Positions 11,091 through 22,589 of a DNA stretch of 64,000 nucleotides are shown piece by piece; the stretch's first letter is position 1, and every line of letters starts with the position of its first letter. This DNA comes from Mixophyes australis. Lineage: Eukaryota > Chordata > Amphibia > Anura > Limnodynastidae. Position numbers and translations under genes: made by a program. Location of the stretch: contig JAVHZZ010000002.1 of the NCBI GenBank assembly GCA_036250195.1, positions 368,716,624-368,780,623 of the forward strand, written 5' to 3'. A model generated the notes under the pieces. That model was not told where the DNA came from. It saw only the letters and a program-made list of their open reading frames with translations, and did no database searches.

Positions 11091-12090
11091 GGGAGTGCTA
11101 AAAATTATTTAGTAGATTCTGCTGACAGTTATGACTTTTGACAGCCAGAAATATTAATGCACAATTAGGGAGGACACCCCAAAAACACTGAGGAGTGCTA
11201 AAAATTATTTAGTAGATACTGCTGACAGATATGACTTTTGACAGCCAGAAATATTAATGCACAATTAGGGAGGACACCCCAAAAACACTGAGGAGTGCTA
11301 CAAATTATTTAGTAGATACTGCTGACAGATATGACTTTTGACAGCCAGAAATATTAATGCACAATTAGGGAGGACACCCCAAAAGCACTGAGGAGTGCTA
11401 CAAATTATTTAGTAGATACTGCTGACAGATATGACTTTTGACAGCCAGAAATATTAATGCACAATTAGGGAGGACACCCCAAAAACACTGAGGAGTGCTA
11501 AAAATTATTTAGTAGATACTGCTGACAGATATGACTTTTGACAGCCAGAAATATTAATGCACAATTAGGGAGGACACCCCAAAAACACTGAGGAGTGCTA
11601 AAAATTATTTAGTAGATACTGCTGACAGATATGACTTTTGACAGCCAGAAATATTAATGCACAATTAGGGAGGACACCCCAAAAACACTGAGGAGTGCTA
11701 AAAATTATTTAGTAGATACTGCTGACAGATATGACTTTTGACAGCCAGAAATATTAATGCACAATTAGGGAGGACACCCCAAAAACACTGAGGAGTGCTA
11801 AAAATTATTTAGTAGATACTGCTGACAGATATGACTTTTGACAGCCAGAAATATTAATGCACAATTAGGGAGGACACCCCAAAAACACTGAGGAGTGCTA
11901 AAAATTATTTAGTAGATACTGCTGACAGATATGACTTTTGACAGCCAGAAATATTAATGCACAATTAGGGAGGACACCCCAAAAGCACTGAGGTGTGCTA
12001 CAAATTATTTAGTAGATACTGCTGACAGATATGACTTTTGACAGCCAGAAATATTAATGCACAATTATGGGGGACACCCCAAAAGCGCTG
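11091..12090 (-). repeat. 100-bp subterminal tandem array, 10 units (copy A)
   Basis: Ten units of exactly 100 bp run from GGGAGTGCTA to GGGAGTGCCA. Each contains TATTAATGCACAATTAGG and TAGTAGATACTGCTGACAG. Internal units carry the 'taaat' version of the variable site (read on the element's strand). The array sits between the 5' terminus and the truncated open frame. Confidence 0.95.
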
Positions 12091-12455
12091 GGGAGTGCCA
12101 AATATGAAGAAAAAATAATAAACCTCTATCCTCCTCTCTGCACTAGCGATTTTGGTTAGAGCAATTGCAAGAACAATATTGTATTCTCTGTCCCTGCTCT
12201 AATTAGCCTATGACTACACCCTGCTCTCTCCCTCTGTCAAATGGCGATGGATTGCTGTGGAGGCGTGTATTTATAAAGTTGAAGTATCGCGAGAACCGAG
12301 TCCCGAGATCCGACAACGTCACAATGACGTTCGGCCTCGATTTGGATTCGGAATGGGCGGGAGAGTACCGAGCTGCTCAGCTCGGTACTCGGATACCCAA
12401 AGTTCGGGTGGGTTCGGTTCTCGGAGAACCGGACCCGCCCATCTCTAATTTTAAC

Positions 12456-12985
12456 TTTCATCAGGGATATCTACATCTAGTTATTTTAAAGTTCCAATGT
12501 ACTGTTTATTTTTTATTGGTGTATCTTTGTTAAACATTTAATACCATTTGATTGTTGGGAAGCATGTTTTTCCCCATAGTTTTTATATTAAGTTTCTTAT
12601 ATAATCAGTTATGAGAAAAATAATCTAGATGTTATCTAAAAAAACGTTTTCTACTACTGTTTTCTTTACCTATTAATTCTGTGTTCCTTTCAAGGTAACC
12701 AAAATATGTCTAAACCCACATCAACATCATATACCTATGTGACCCAGAATTTAGTACATATACATTTAAAGGTGATTAAATCACTTGGAGAAATTAGATA
12801 CTTACACTGAAGGAGCTTCTTTCTGACAAAGCAAGCTCTCTATAGTTAATATTTAATTATTCTCAGTTGTTTGGTTTGGTACCAAAGGACTGGCATAGAG
12901 CAGACGCATCCGCCCTTGTTCTCGCCCGGATCAAGGTTTGAGAAGTGTAACTATAGACAGGAACTTTGACATTTATGGTAGGAAA
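12456..12985. other. Unassigned spacer
   Basis: AT-rich sequence. I see no gene or repeat structure. Confidence 0.5.
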
Positions 12986-12989
12986 ACAA

Positions 12990-13470
12990 TTTGAAGTACT
13001 ATCCTATGTTTTTTCTTTTTCTAAAGTAACATTATCAATAGATGCCAGCATGGTGTTATGAGGTATTGTTGTGAATATTGTCTGCTTGGATAAACGAGTG
13101 TACCAACTAGCATAAAACCCCCATGTGGCTGATATAGGGTACTCTGGTAAATGGACCCCTAGAATTTGCTTAGTTGCCACGGGCAGAGGGAAATTGGGAA
13201 CAACTTTCTTCAGGAAAGTTGTAATGCAAGAGGGACCCGTAGGACAGAATGTGACAAAAGTTTGCCTGTAAAGCCATGGCAATCCAAGAAGAAAAAGGCT
13301 TTCGATATCACAGAAGAATAAATGTGATCCTTATGATAACATGCCTACTTGAAGGCTAATAGGGATGGCTTTAAACTTAATACATTCTCCTGGGATGTGA
13401 CTCCAATTGCTAGCACTAAGAGCCAATGGGTTTTCCATGGGTTCTGTGGGAATTCCAATGGTTTTGAAAA
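12990..13470 (-). pseudogene. Ty3/gypsy protease-region fragment
   Basis: Minus-strand translation from ~13465 shows NPLALSASNWSHIPGECI, IPISLQVGMLS, a stop, then LLGLPWLYRQ. In chromoviruses the block 'PLxLSAxNGxxLxxGxI...IxLQVGxLHxE...LGLPWL' follows the protease active site; compare residues 40-125 of the intact pol at 55.2 kb. It has a stop codon and no RT beyond it, so it is a short gypsy relic from a different subfamily than the elements at 2-5 kb and 52-60 kb. Confidence 0.5.
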
Positions 13471-14330
13471 AAATAAACTGCTTTCAATAAAATTTCAAAC
13501 TACTACAGGAAGGCAAAGGTAGATCATTTTGTTTTGTCCAAAAAAAATATTCATATTACAGAAAAATTTTATGTTTTTTATTTTTTGTGGAGAGAACTAA
13601 CCCTATCCCAGCATGATCTTTTTTTTTCTTTTAAATAAATTTTATTGAGGTTTTTCCAACATATGAGATACAGAAAGAGAAAAGGGACCAAGTCCCAAGC
13701 TTTAAGATAAGTACATAAGTTATGTTACAGGCAGGTATACATTAACATCACAGTCTTATAACACATGTAATTCAAGAATGAAGACATGGGCATAGTCCAA
13801 GTTAAGCTAAATTCGTTGTGTGGCATGATCAGTGGTAGGTAGCGGAACGGCAGGGACCAGGAGGGAAGAGAATAGGAAAGAAATAGAGGGGGGAAGGAGA
13901 GACAGGACTGTTAGTATGGGGATAAATATCAGCGGGAGAAGTAGGGATAACTAGAGAGAGATTCAATAAAGATAATGATGTCCTCAAAATTTTTAGAAGC
14001 TGCAATGTATTAAGAAATGTGTTGTGAAGAGGCAAAATAGTCTTGCCAAAGACGCCATGTCGAGAGGAACTGGTTAGGACGGTCATTTAATATACTAGTC
14101 ATGTGTTCTAAATTATATATCTGCCAAACATTCTTGATCAGCGCAGAAATAGTAGGACATTCAGTTTGCTTCCAGTTTCAAGCTATTAAACATCTAGCGG
14201 CTGTGAGAATGTGGCTTGGGTGTTTCCAAATAAGTTTATGTATATAAGGGGGTAGACGAGGAAGAAGAAAATAAGAGAAAAGGAACGGAAACCTTAGACT
14301 GGTTATTTTATGAATAAGTTCAGCTACTTC

Positions 14331-14624
14331 TCACCAGAAAGTGATAATTTTAGGACAGCTCCACCAAACGTGGGACAGTGTACCCCAATGACCATAATTA
14401 TGCCAACAGAGATCTGAGACCATCGGATAAATAGATTTCAGCCTGGAGGGGACCAAATACCAGCGAAATACAAGTTTATATGAATTCTCTTTTTTTTTAG
14501 TGCAGATTGAAGATTTAGCAAATGCCTTGGGAATCTCCTTCCACTCGTCAGGCTCTAGAACCTCAGCCATGTGTTCCTCCCAAAGCACCTCATGGTTCTC
14601 CTTATCAGGCAAATTATTATTCAT
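14331..14624 (-). pseudogene. LINE ORF2 C-terminal fragment
   Basis: This frame contains FRWYLVPSRLKSIYP, SDLCWHNYGHWGTLSHVWWSCPKI and FW. It is the W..Y.TP..L....P....CW.C....GT..H.WW.CP.I..FW pattern seen downstream of RT in L1/Tx1 ORF2. The Cys of CWRC is replaced by His-Asn, and the frame is closed on both sides. Confidence 0.7.
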
Positions 14625-15026
14625 TAGTAGAGAATAAAAAGTGGATGCTAGACCGTTAGAGGGCGATCTCTAGAGGAGATGGTCGGCAAGGAGATTGTGG
14701 ATCTATCTGGTTGTTAAATATGTGACGAATTTGTAAATACTCATAAAAAGCTGAAGGTGTGAGGTGAAGACGATTGCAGCACTCAGGGAAGGTTGGAAAG
14801 TATCCCATTGGAACTATGTCAGGTAGAAAATGAACATTATGTTTAGTCCAATGGGCAAAGACTTAGGATTAGTTCCAGGTGGAAATGTTGGGTTGTTCCA
14901 AAAAAGGGACATTCGTTTAGGATTATCTATGAGTTTGAAGGTGCGTGTACAATATTTCCATATTTCAAGCGAGAAATGTACAGTAGGAGGGAGAGTGTGA
15001 AGAGGGGGGTGGTCTTTTGTTTCAAG

Positions 15027-15272
15027 TCAGAATAAACTACTGGGAGATATCATCTGGAGAAGGTCTGCCTCTGTATCAACCCACAGTCTATAGTGGGGGC
15101 GTGCGTGTGCCAAAACAGCTTGAATGAGATGTGATGATAAATAATATTTATGGAGGCAGGGAAGGCCAAGGCCACCATTTTTGGCGTGCCGAGAAAAGAC
15201 TTTTAGGCAGACTCTTGAGTGTCTACCAGACCACACAAACGGAGATACTTGATTGCATGTCTTTGAGAGCAA
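15027..15272 (-). pseudogene. LINE ORF2 post-RT fragment
   Basis: An 81-codon frame with FVWSGRHSRVCLKVF and KNGGLGLPCLHKYYLSSHL. It matches the 'F.W.g...Ri....l.....GGLglPdl..Yy.A..l' segment that follows the RT domain in L1-clade ORF2. It lies between the RT and C-terminal pieces in the expected order. Confidence 0.75.
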
Positions 15273-15806
15273 GGAAAGGGACCCGCACTGGAAGGGTTTG
15301 AAATAAATAAAGAATTCTGGGGAGGATATTCAATTTTATTGCAGTGACTCTACTAACCTACAATATGAATTGTGAATTCCAGGAGTGCGAGTGCAGATCG
15401 CGTTTTAAGGTGGCTATTACAGGGGGAAAGTTGGCCACAAACAATTGATCGTAATATTTGGTTAGCTTGATTCATAAATATTTAATATGTTGCGATTAGC
15501 AATTAAATTTAAAAGTGTCTTGCAAATATTTTTGAGCATTAGGTTGAAAGTTGAGAGCTAGGGCTTCAGTTTTATCTGAATTAATTTTAAAGTTAGAGTG
15601 CAGGCCAGAATCTTTAATTTCAGAAAAAACAGTGACCAAAACATAAGGATACGTAAAGGTTAGGAGCATATCATCTGTATAGAGTACTAATTTAGATGAT
15701 CTCTAACCCGTTGAGATTCCAGAGATGTTTTGATTGAGATGGATTCTAGCAGCAAGGGGTTCCATCATTAATGCAAAGAGAAGGGTCCCCCCCTTCTCTT
15801 TGGACA

Positions 15807-16145
15807 TCAATGTCTAGTACCGTTATGAATCATGAAGGAGGGTGAGGCACAGCCATTTGCTAAGACTATAGCTGAGGGATTGTAATATAACGAAGCAATT
15901 CCTTTGAGAAAAGGACCATGGATACCAGAAGCATTAAGGATTTCACACATGAAGGGCCACGAAACGCGATTATATGCTTTCTCTGTGTCAAGAGCCACCA
16001 CCAGAGCAGGAGTCTTAAAATTAAAAGTAACATGTATTAAGTTAATAACCTTTCTAGTGTTATCCGCCGCTTGACGGTTAGGGATGAAACCCACCTGATC
16101 CGGGTGGACCACAGAGGGAATCACCCGAGCGAGGCAGTTAGCCAC
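15807..16145 (-). pseudogene. LINE reverse transcriptase fragment
   Basis: Residues include ANCLARVIPSVVHPDQVGFIPNRQAADN and, further on, VVALDTEKAYNRVSW. These are RT blocks for primer grip/template contact and the first catalytic Asp (here 'ALDTEKAYNRV' for the usual 'slDaeKAFDrv'). The catalytic-site Asp pair region is not intact. Frameshifts separate it from sequences on both sides. Confidence 0.8.
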
Positions 16146-16826
16146 AATGTTGGCAAATAATTTTAAATTGACATTTAATAGAGAGATTGGGCGGTAACTC
16201 GCACATTGACTCTGGTCTTTTCTCTATTTAGGGATTAGCTCTGGTGGTAGCTCCGACAAACTTGAACTAGAATTAAACAAGTCTAAAAGCATGGGGGAGA
16301 AGGTTGGGAGCATTTTTTTTTAGGAAGATGACATGACTCTAAGAACCTTTTGATTCTAGAGATCTTGGGGGGGGGGTCTTTTGTGGTTCATAGAGTTTAT
16401 TAGTGGAAGAATCCTGCATAGAGATAATTATGTTACGTGTTCTTTTAGGTCGTAAGCTATGTGCTAGAAGGAAGTCTGCCTTATTTCCTTTTTTGTAATA
16501 TCTTTGACATTTAAGTGTACTGGCAGCCTTAGCTCACAAGATTTGCTGCAATTAGGCTTTAAGAGCCAAGATTTTTAGGTTTTACGGTTTGGATGGCGTT
16601 AGTGTTTCCCATTGAGGGAAGATATCTCAGTTTCAAGGTCAAGATGTTTGCACTTTTTTCAAGGTTGAAGACATGCTGATTAATAGTCCTTGAATTGTGA
16701 CATTATGAGCCTCCCATATGACAGAGTGTGAGATATCAGGAGATGTATTGAGTTCCCTGAACTCTGCGAAAGTCCACATAACCATTTGCTTATCCTCTTT
16801 TTTTTAGAAAGATGGTTATCATGAAG

Positions 16827-17045
16827 TCACCAAGAGAAGCGAGGGTGGACAGTGGGATAAATATCTGGATAAAGAGAGACCGCTGAGTGGTCAGTCCAGG
16901 AGATGGGGAGATTATCTGAGGAACACATTAGAGGAGTGGTTGTTCTATCAGTGTCGATCATGTCTATACGAGTATGTGTGTTGTGAGGAACAGAGAAGTG
17001 CATATATGCATAATCTTTTTTTGAGGCAACCATATAGGTTGTCAA
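16827..17045 (-). pseudogene. LINE endonuclease C-terminal fragment
   Basis: The minus-strand frame contains YAYMHFSVPHNTHTRIDMI, followed by ISWTDHSAVSL. This is the 'YTF.S..H...SRID.....I......SDHS.V' end of an APE-type endonuclease. The N-terminal endonuclease is missing, so this marks the 5' truncation point of the LINE. Confidence 0.7.
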
Positions 17046-17060
17046 AGTGACCCAATATAA

Positions 17061-17536
17061 ACATAGACATAATGATCTTCTGTTGGTACCTTCATCTTCA
17101 GATCCGAAATAAACTGCGATTTTTCTGACATACTCCTTCTAGCTATGGAAATCCACCTTATTGCACAAGGTGATCAAAGTACTAATGAAATCATAAATGA
17201 AGTGTGGCTAGAAAATCTGAAATGTCAACTCATCCACTGAGAGCCATTGTCACAATGTGGAATCTAAAGACTTATGGTTTCATTCCAATGCTAACATTTG
17301 TGTCTGACAACACATGCATGTGCACTCACCCTTCACTGGGAGCGGTGGTAGTCATTTGTTAGACAGCACTAATGCCTACAAAAGTTAGAGTGACGCGAGA
17401 ATTACGATGAGTATAAAAGTGACAAGGAGTAAATCTAGACTTACTAGATAATAGATATACCACAATGTCCACAGGCTGTATGGGCGGCGCATGTAAATTG
17501 CGACCCTGTAAACTCTCTCCAGTAATAATGACGTCG
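17061..17536. other. Unassigned spacer before hAT copy B
   Basis: No gene, repeat or motif that I can support. Confidence 0.5.
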
Positions 17537-17900
17537 CTTCTAATTAGAGATGGGCGGGTCCGGTTCTCCGAGAACCGAACCCACCCGAACTTTGGGTATC
17601 CGAGTACCGAGCTGAGCAGCTCGGTACTCTCCCGCCCATTCCGAATCCAAATCGAGGCCGAACGTCATTGTGACGTTGTCGGATCTCGGGACTCGGTTCT
17701 CGCGATACTTCAACTTTATAAATACACGCCTCCACAGCAATCCATCGCCATTTGACAGAGGGAGAGAGCAGGGTGTAGTCATAGGCTAATTAGAGCAGGG
17801 ACAGAGAATACAATATTGTTCTTGCAATTGCTCTAACCAAAATCGCTAGTGCAGAGAGGAGGATAGAGGTTTATTATTTTTTCTTCAAATTTGGCACTCC

Positions 17901-19200
17901 CCAGCGCTTTTGGGGTGTCCCCCATAATTGTGCATTAATATTTCTGGCTGTCAAAAGTCATATCTGTCAGCAGTATCTACTAAATAATTTGTAGCACACC
18001 TCAGTGTTTTTGGGGTGTCCTCCCTAATTGTGCATTAATATTTCTGGCTGTCAAAAGTCATATCTGTCAGCAGTATCTACTCAATAATTTTTAGCACTCC
18101 TCAGTGTTTTTGGGGTGTCCTCCCTAATTGTGCATTAATATTTCTGGCTGTCAAAAGTCATATCTGTCAGCAGTATCTACTCAATAATTTTTAGCACTCC
18201 TCAGTGTTTTTGGGGTGTCCTCCCTAATTGTGCATTAATATTTCTGGCTGTCAAAAGTCATATCTGTCAGCAGTATCTACTCAATAATTTTTAGCACTCC
18301 TCAGTGTTTTTGGGGTGTCCTCCCTAATTGTGCATTAATATTTCTGGCTGTCAAAAGTCATATCTGTCAGCAGTATCTACTCAATAATTTTTAGCACTCC
18401 TCAGTGTTTTTGGGGTGTCCTCCCTAATTGTGCATTAATATTTCTGGCTGTCAAAAGTCATATCTGTCAGCAGTATCTACTCAATAATTTTTAGCACTCC
18501 TCAGTGTTTTTGGGGTGTCCTCCCTAATTGTGCATTAATATTTCTGGCTGTCAAAAGTCATATCTGTCAGCAGTATCTACTCAATAATTTTTAGCACTCC
18601 TCAGTGTTTTTGGGGTGTCCTCCCTAATTGTGCATTAATATTTCTGGCTGTCAAAAGTCATATCTGTCAGCAGTATCTACTCAATAATTTTTAGCACTCC
18701 TCAGTGTTTTTGGGGTGTCCTCCCTAATTGTGCATTAATATTTCTGGCTGTCAAAAGTCATATCTGTCAGCAGTATCTACTCAATAATTTTTAGCACTCC
18801 TCAGTGTTTTTGGGGTGTCCTCCCTAATTGTGCATTAATATTTCTGGCTGTCAAAAGTCATATCTGTCAGCAGTATCTACTCAATAATTTTTAGCACTCC
18901 TCAGTGTTTTTGGGGTGTCCTCCCTAATTGTGCATTAATATTTCTGGCTGTCAAAAGTCATATCTGTCAGCAGTATCTACTCAATAATTTTTAGCACTCC
19001 TCAGTGTTTTTGGGGTGTCCTCCCTAATTGTGCATTAATATTTCTGGCTGTCAAAAGTCATATCTGTCAGCAGTATCTACTCAATAATTTTTAGCACTCC
19101 TCAGTGTTTTTGGGGTGTCCTCCCTAATTGTGCATTAATATTTCTGGCTGTCAAAAGTCATAACTGTCAGCAGAATCTACTAAATAATTTTTAGCACTCC
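17901..19200 (+). repeat. 100-bp subterminal tandem array, 13 units (copy B)
   Basis: Thirteen 100-bp units run from CCAGCGCTTTTGGGG to the last unit ending at the CCAGTGGTTT border. The first and last units have edge-specific variants. All units between carry the 'tcaat' version of a variable site that is 'taaat' throughout copy A. Confidence 0.95.
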
Positions 19201-19219
19201 CCAGTGGTTTGCGCTCAGA

Positions 19220-19879
19220 ATGGATTCAAAGCAGTCCACATATGATCTAAATGAGCAACCAGGTTCTGTCACCAGTCCTGATGTTAGTGTTCCCAGTACG
19301 TCATCTGGCCAAGGCGATGTCAAACAACAGAGTGTTTTCAAATTAGTGCAAAAAACAAAAACCAAAAAAAAATTTACTGTATTGAAGCGAAAAAGAAGTG
19401 TAACTGAGCAAAAGTTAAGTGACGATAAAAAAAAAATTGCAAGCATGCCATTCTACACACGCAGTGGCAAAGAGAGAATGAGGCCTTCACCTTTGGCTAT
19501 TAGTGGCAGATCCCAAAAAGTTACCCAGCCTACAATTGGTGCACAACTACTGTTACGCGTCAAAGCTGAGCTGCAAGATAACAGTGAGGCATTACAGGAG
19601 AATATTTGCTCTGATTCACAAATGACAACAATCCCTGTGGAGAGTCCATCCAACAGTGGGATGTCTAATCGTGAGCATTCTGCTGATGTGTGCCTTAATA
19701 GCCCGAGTGTAGCCGGTGATACCCAAATTGAGGATGCCACTTTGGAATTAGAAGAGGATGAGGGGGAGATTTGTGTAGGCGACGAGGGCGCTAATGATGA
19801 TGTTGATGATTATGATGCAGCCAGATACCAAATTGCCTTTCTCAATTTCTATTTATATTCTAGATTATATAACGGCTGA
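19220..19879 (+). CDS. Truncated hAT transposase N-terminal protein (copy B)
   Basis: 219 codons, starting ATGGATTCAAAGCAG 19 bp after the array. It is almost identical to the copy A product (e.g. TKTKKKF here for TKTQKKF in A) and to residues 1 to ~197 of the copy C transposase. After the acidic run GANDDVDDYDA it continues through the shared 3'-repeat cassette and ends ...SRLYNG before a stop in TGAATAG. No DNA-binding or catalytic domain remains. The open frame is kept in A and B, which may reflect youth more than selection. Confidence 0.6.
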   Translation: MDSKQSTYDLNEQPGSVTSPDVSVPSTSSGQGDVKQQSVFKLVQKTKTKKKFTVLKRKRSVTEQKLSDDKKKIASMPFYTRSGKERMRPSPLAISGRSQKVTQPTIGAQLLLRVKAELQDNSEALQENICSDSQMTTIPVESPSNSGMSNREHSADVCLNSPSVAGDTQIEDATLELEEDEGEICVGDEGANDDVDDYDAARYQIAFLNFYLYSRLYNG

Positions 19880-20235
19880 ATAGTTTTCTATTTTACTCCT
19901 AGTGGAGAGAGGATCTGATGCAGACAGATACCAAACTGCCTTTGTCCATTTCAATTTATATTGTACAGTATATAACGGCTGAATTTATTAGTATTTTATA
20001 CAAGTGGAGGGGGGCCTAGAGAGACAAAAACCAAACTGGCTTTCTCCATGTCAATTAATATTGTACAGTCTATAACGGCTGGATTTTTTGGTATTTTATA
20101 CAAGTGGAGGGGGGCCTAGAGAGACAGAAACCAAACTGGCTTTCTCCATGTCAATTAATATTGTACAGTCTATAATGGCTGAATTTTTTGTTTTTTTAAA
20201 AAAGTGGAGGGGGCCTATAGAGACAGAAAGCAAAC
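19815..20235 (+). repeat. 3' subterminal repeats of ~90-105 bp (copy B)
   Basis: About four or five diverged units share CCAAACTG(C/G)CTTT, TATTGTACAGT(C/A)TATAA(C/T)GGCTG and TTTTATACAAGTGGAGGGGG. Equivalent units are at ~10190-10500 in copy A and ~61515-61850 in copy C. Confidence 0.85.
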
Positions 20236-20425
20236 TGTCTTTTTCCATTTCTTTACATATTTAACTATAAGTGTAGGGTGTAATATAGATTCAAAGACGA
20301 TGGCTGCATTGCCAATATGCATAGATGGAGAGGAAGACAATCTGTTTTGTGTGTAGAATAGGCCTACCAACGAAGAATTAAACAGTTTTTTTGGATGATT
20401 TATTACCTCAACAATTAGATTACTT

Positions 20426-20758
20426 GGGCCTGATTCATTAAGGTTCTTAAATGAAGAGGATTCTCATTTCAGTCTCCTGGACAAAACCATGTTACAATGG
20501 AAGGGGTGCAAATAAGTGTTCTGTTTTACACATAAGTTAACTACTGACTGTTTTTTCATGTAACACACAAATATCAACTTTAAATTTCAGTGTACAAATA
20601 AGCTTTCAAGTATTTGTGTGCTTCATGAAAAAACAGGCAGTATTTAACTTATGTGTAAAACAGAACACCTTTTTGCACCCCTTCCATTGTAACATGGTTT
20701 TGTCCAGGAGACTGAAATGAGTATCCTCTTCATTTGAGATCCTTAATGAATCAGGCCC
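20426..20758. mobile_element. 333-bp palindromic MITE inserted in hAT copy B
   Basis: The termini are GGGCCTGATTCATTAAGG and its reverse complement ending GAATCAGGCCC. The halves pair over most of their length (GTCTCCTGGACAAAACCATG / CATGGTTTTGTCCAGGAGAC). It is flanked by CTT on both sides (20423-20425, 20759-20761). Copies A and C keep the uninterrupted site (GATTACTT then ATCTCTAAAAC in C), so the insertion boundaries are directly visible. Confidence 0.9.
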
Positions 20759-20985
20759 CTTGTCTCTAAAACAGTTGGAGCACTAAATTGGGTTATTTTA
20801 GGCACAAAAACATGTATTTTCCAACAAAATAGCAAAACAAAACCAAACAAAACCAAAACCAAAACCAAAACACGCAATGGCGGTTTTGCAAAACCAAAAC
20901 CAAAACCAAAACACAACGGTAATCCAGATCCAAAACCGAATCCAAAACCAAAACACGGGGGTCAGTGACCATCTCTACTTCTAAT

Positions 20986-21940
20986 GGACAGAGTAAGATT
21001 GCCGGTTTTAAGACGGCAATGGTCGGACCCACCACCTGGGTTACATTATTCAGGAGGTATCTTGTAGCACCATGTTTTAATATTCAGAAATTGTCTGCCT
21101 CAGTTACCAATGTCTGATTTAGTAGTATCCAGAAGTAGTAACAGCTACTTTGAATGATGAGACTTAACTAAATTAACAGCTAGTATAAATTTTGGAAAGA
21201 TCTTACCACCTGCCAATTTAAGGATGAACTATAAAGCAGAAAGAGGAGAGCAGTCTACAGTTGTGAAAAGCAAGATAAAGGAGAGCACCCATGGCATAAA
21301 TCTGTGCTCTCCAATATATGTTTAATAGTTAGTGATTAGTGATATGTGTTTATTGCAACATTTGTAGGAACCTTCTGTTAATTGTAATGAGTGCACCATT
21401 GATCAAGTTGTATGTAAGTTCAAAATTTATCTTTACCCTAAAGCATAGACATTTTCTCTACAGTTAATAAAATATTTAAAAATGTTCTTGTAGTAGATTG
21501 CTACACAGTCAATTACAGTATTATGAAATCAATTACAAACATTTAGTTAGAATATGATTTGTAATACTGAAAAATGTTAAACTTTGTATGTAGACAAAAT
21601 ATTCCTTTGGCTATGTGCATGCACAGTAGGTGTATAAGCCGGCATCTGACCTTAGCTCTGTTCAAAACACAAGGTACAGAACAAAAACCCCAAAGCAAGA
21701 TCACTGATTTAATACAGTAGGTCGTCATATATAAAATAAATACATTATTGTAAAGAGGACCTGTCGCTCAAATTTCACCTAGTGCCTAAGCATTTATGAT
21801 GGAGAGAAGCTGTGACCACTGTCCTATCTTAAGCTGGGTACATACTATAGAAAATTACTCCAGGGTAAAATTAATTAAACTGTAATTATAAAGCAGCTTC
21901 CATTCCAGATTTCTTAATAATTTGGAAGTGTGAGGATATG
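20986..21940. other. Unassigned stretch
   Basis: AT-rich sequence with no supported gene or repeat. Confidence 0.45.
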
Positions 21941-21949
21941 TAGTAATGA

Positions 21950-22560
21950 TGATGATTTAGACAGAGATTGATGATGCTAATTTGGAATTTTCAAATGTGC
22001 AAGAAGACGAGGGGATCTGATATTATGGATCTGAAAATGATTGTGTTGCATTTGAAAAAGATGAGGTGGATGATTTTGATTGTGTTGAACTAAGATAGTC
22101 ACCAGTGGCACCACCTCATGCCCATGATAAGCGAATTGTCATACCAGGGCAGAAGACCAAAAAAGCTCCTCTTCTGTTTGGAAATATTTTTTATCCAAAG
22201 CCAGACAACATTTATCAAGGCATCTGTAGTCTTTGGGTCAGCAAAATAAGTTGAGGTAAAGACATTGATCAACTTGGCACCTCCTCCCTGTTATGCAATT
22301 TGCAGCAAGTTCTTTCAAGTAGTTTTTCAAAAGGTAGAACATTGTGTATAGTAGTAAGCAGCCTAGCATCAGATAGCAGCAGAATGGATAGACACCTCAA
22401 GTAATCCTCATTGGCGTCAACACCTTCATCATCAACATCCTCATTATTAGTACATAGTCCAGCATTCAATTCCAACTGACTGCCCTAATGCAATCCCTGA
22501 TTCCCAAGAGACATCCTTGCATGCTACAGCTGCTGCTGCCACTGGGATTGATACATCTAT
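21950..22560 (+). pseudogene. Decayed hAT transposase, N-terminal and BED region
   Basis: Translating in pieces gives a degraded match to copy C residues ~195-330: an acidic run, then 'ivipgqKtKKapllfgniFYpkPDN', an 'aICSlwvs' that has lost the second Cys of the BED finger, and a 'rgkDidqLGTSsLLcnLqqv' block without the His pair. Stops and frameshifts are numerous. It belongs with 23216-23620. Together they form one old hAT copy split by an L2-type LINE end. Confidence 0.7.
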
Positions 22561-22589
22561 ACAAGAAGACCAAGAAGAATCCAATATAA

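Larger units (their letters stand above)
9745..12447 (-). mobile_element. hAT copy A, nonautonomous internal-deletion derivative
   Basis: The element runs from TAGAGATGGTCAC (3' end, at 9745) to CCGCCCATCTCTA (5' end, at 12447) and is flanked by the 8-bp direct repeat ATTTTAAC (9737-9744 and 12448-12455). It is 2,703 bp on the minus strand. In coding order it holds the G/C-rich palindromic 5' end, a 10-unit 100-bp array, a truncated transposase N-terminus and about three units of the 3' repeat. It matches copies B and C almost base for base outside the deletion. The BED, catalytic and C-terminal domains are absent, so it would depend on transposase from elsewhere. Confidence 0.95.
13618..17060 (-). 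mobile_element. 5'-truncated L1/Tx1-type LINE
   Basis: The minus strand carries, from 17060 down, an endonuclease C-terminus, a reverse transcriptase and a C-terminal region, and ends at 13618 in AATAAAATTTATT then A-rich sequence. The element is 5' truncated inside the endonuclease and broken by many stops. The domain order and the RT motif style are those of L1-clade LINEs. Tx1-type elements are common in frogs. I could not find a target-site duplication. Confidence 0.8.
17545..20977 (+). mobile_element. hAT copy B, nonautonomous internal-deletion derivative
   Basis: TAGAGATGGGCGG at 17545 and GTGACCATCTCTA at 20977 are the termini. The 8-bp duplication CTTCTAAT lies at 17537-17544 and 20978-20985. 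The element is 3,433 bp, of which 336 bp is a later MITE insertion with its duplication. It has the same deletion structure as copy A but 13 array units instead of 10 and one more 3' repeat unit. It lies in opposite orientation to copy A, with the 5' ends facing each other about 5.1 kb apart. Confidence 0.95.

Noticed and set aside
11091..12090. Regular 100-bp direct repeats as a possible CRISPR-like array
   Set aside because: The units are contiguous, with no unique spacers, and sit inside a eukaryotic hAT transposon.
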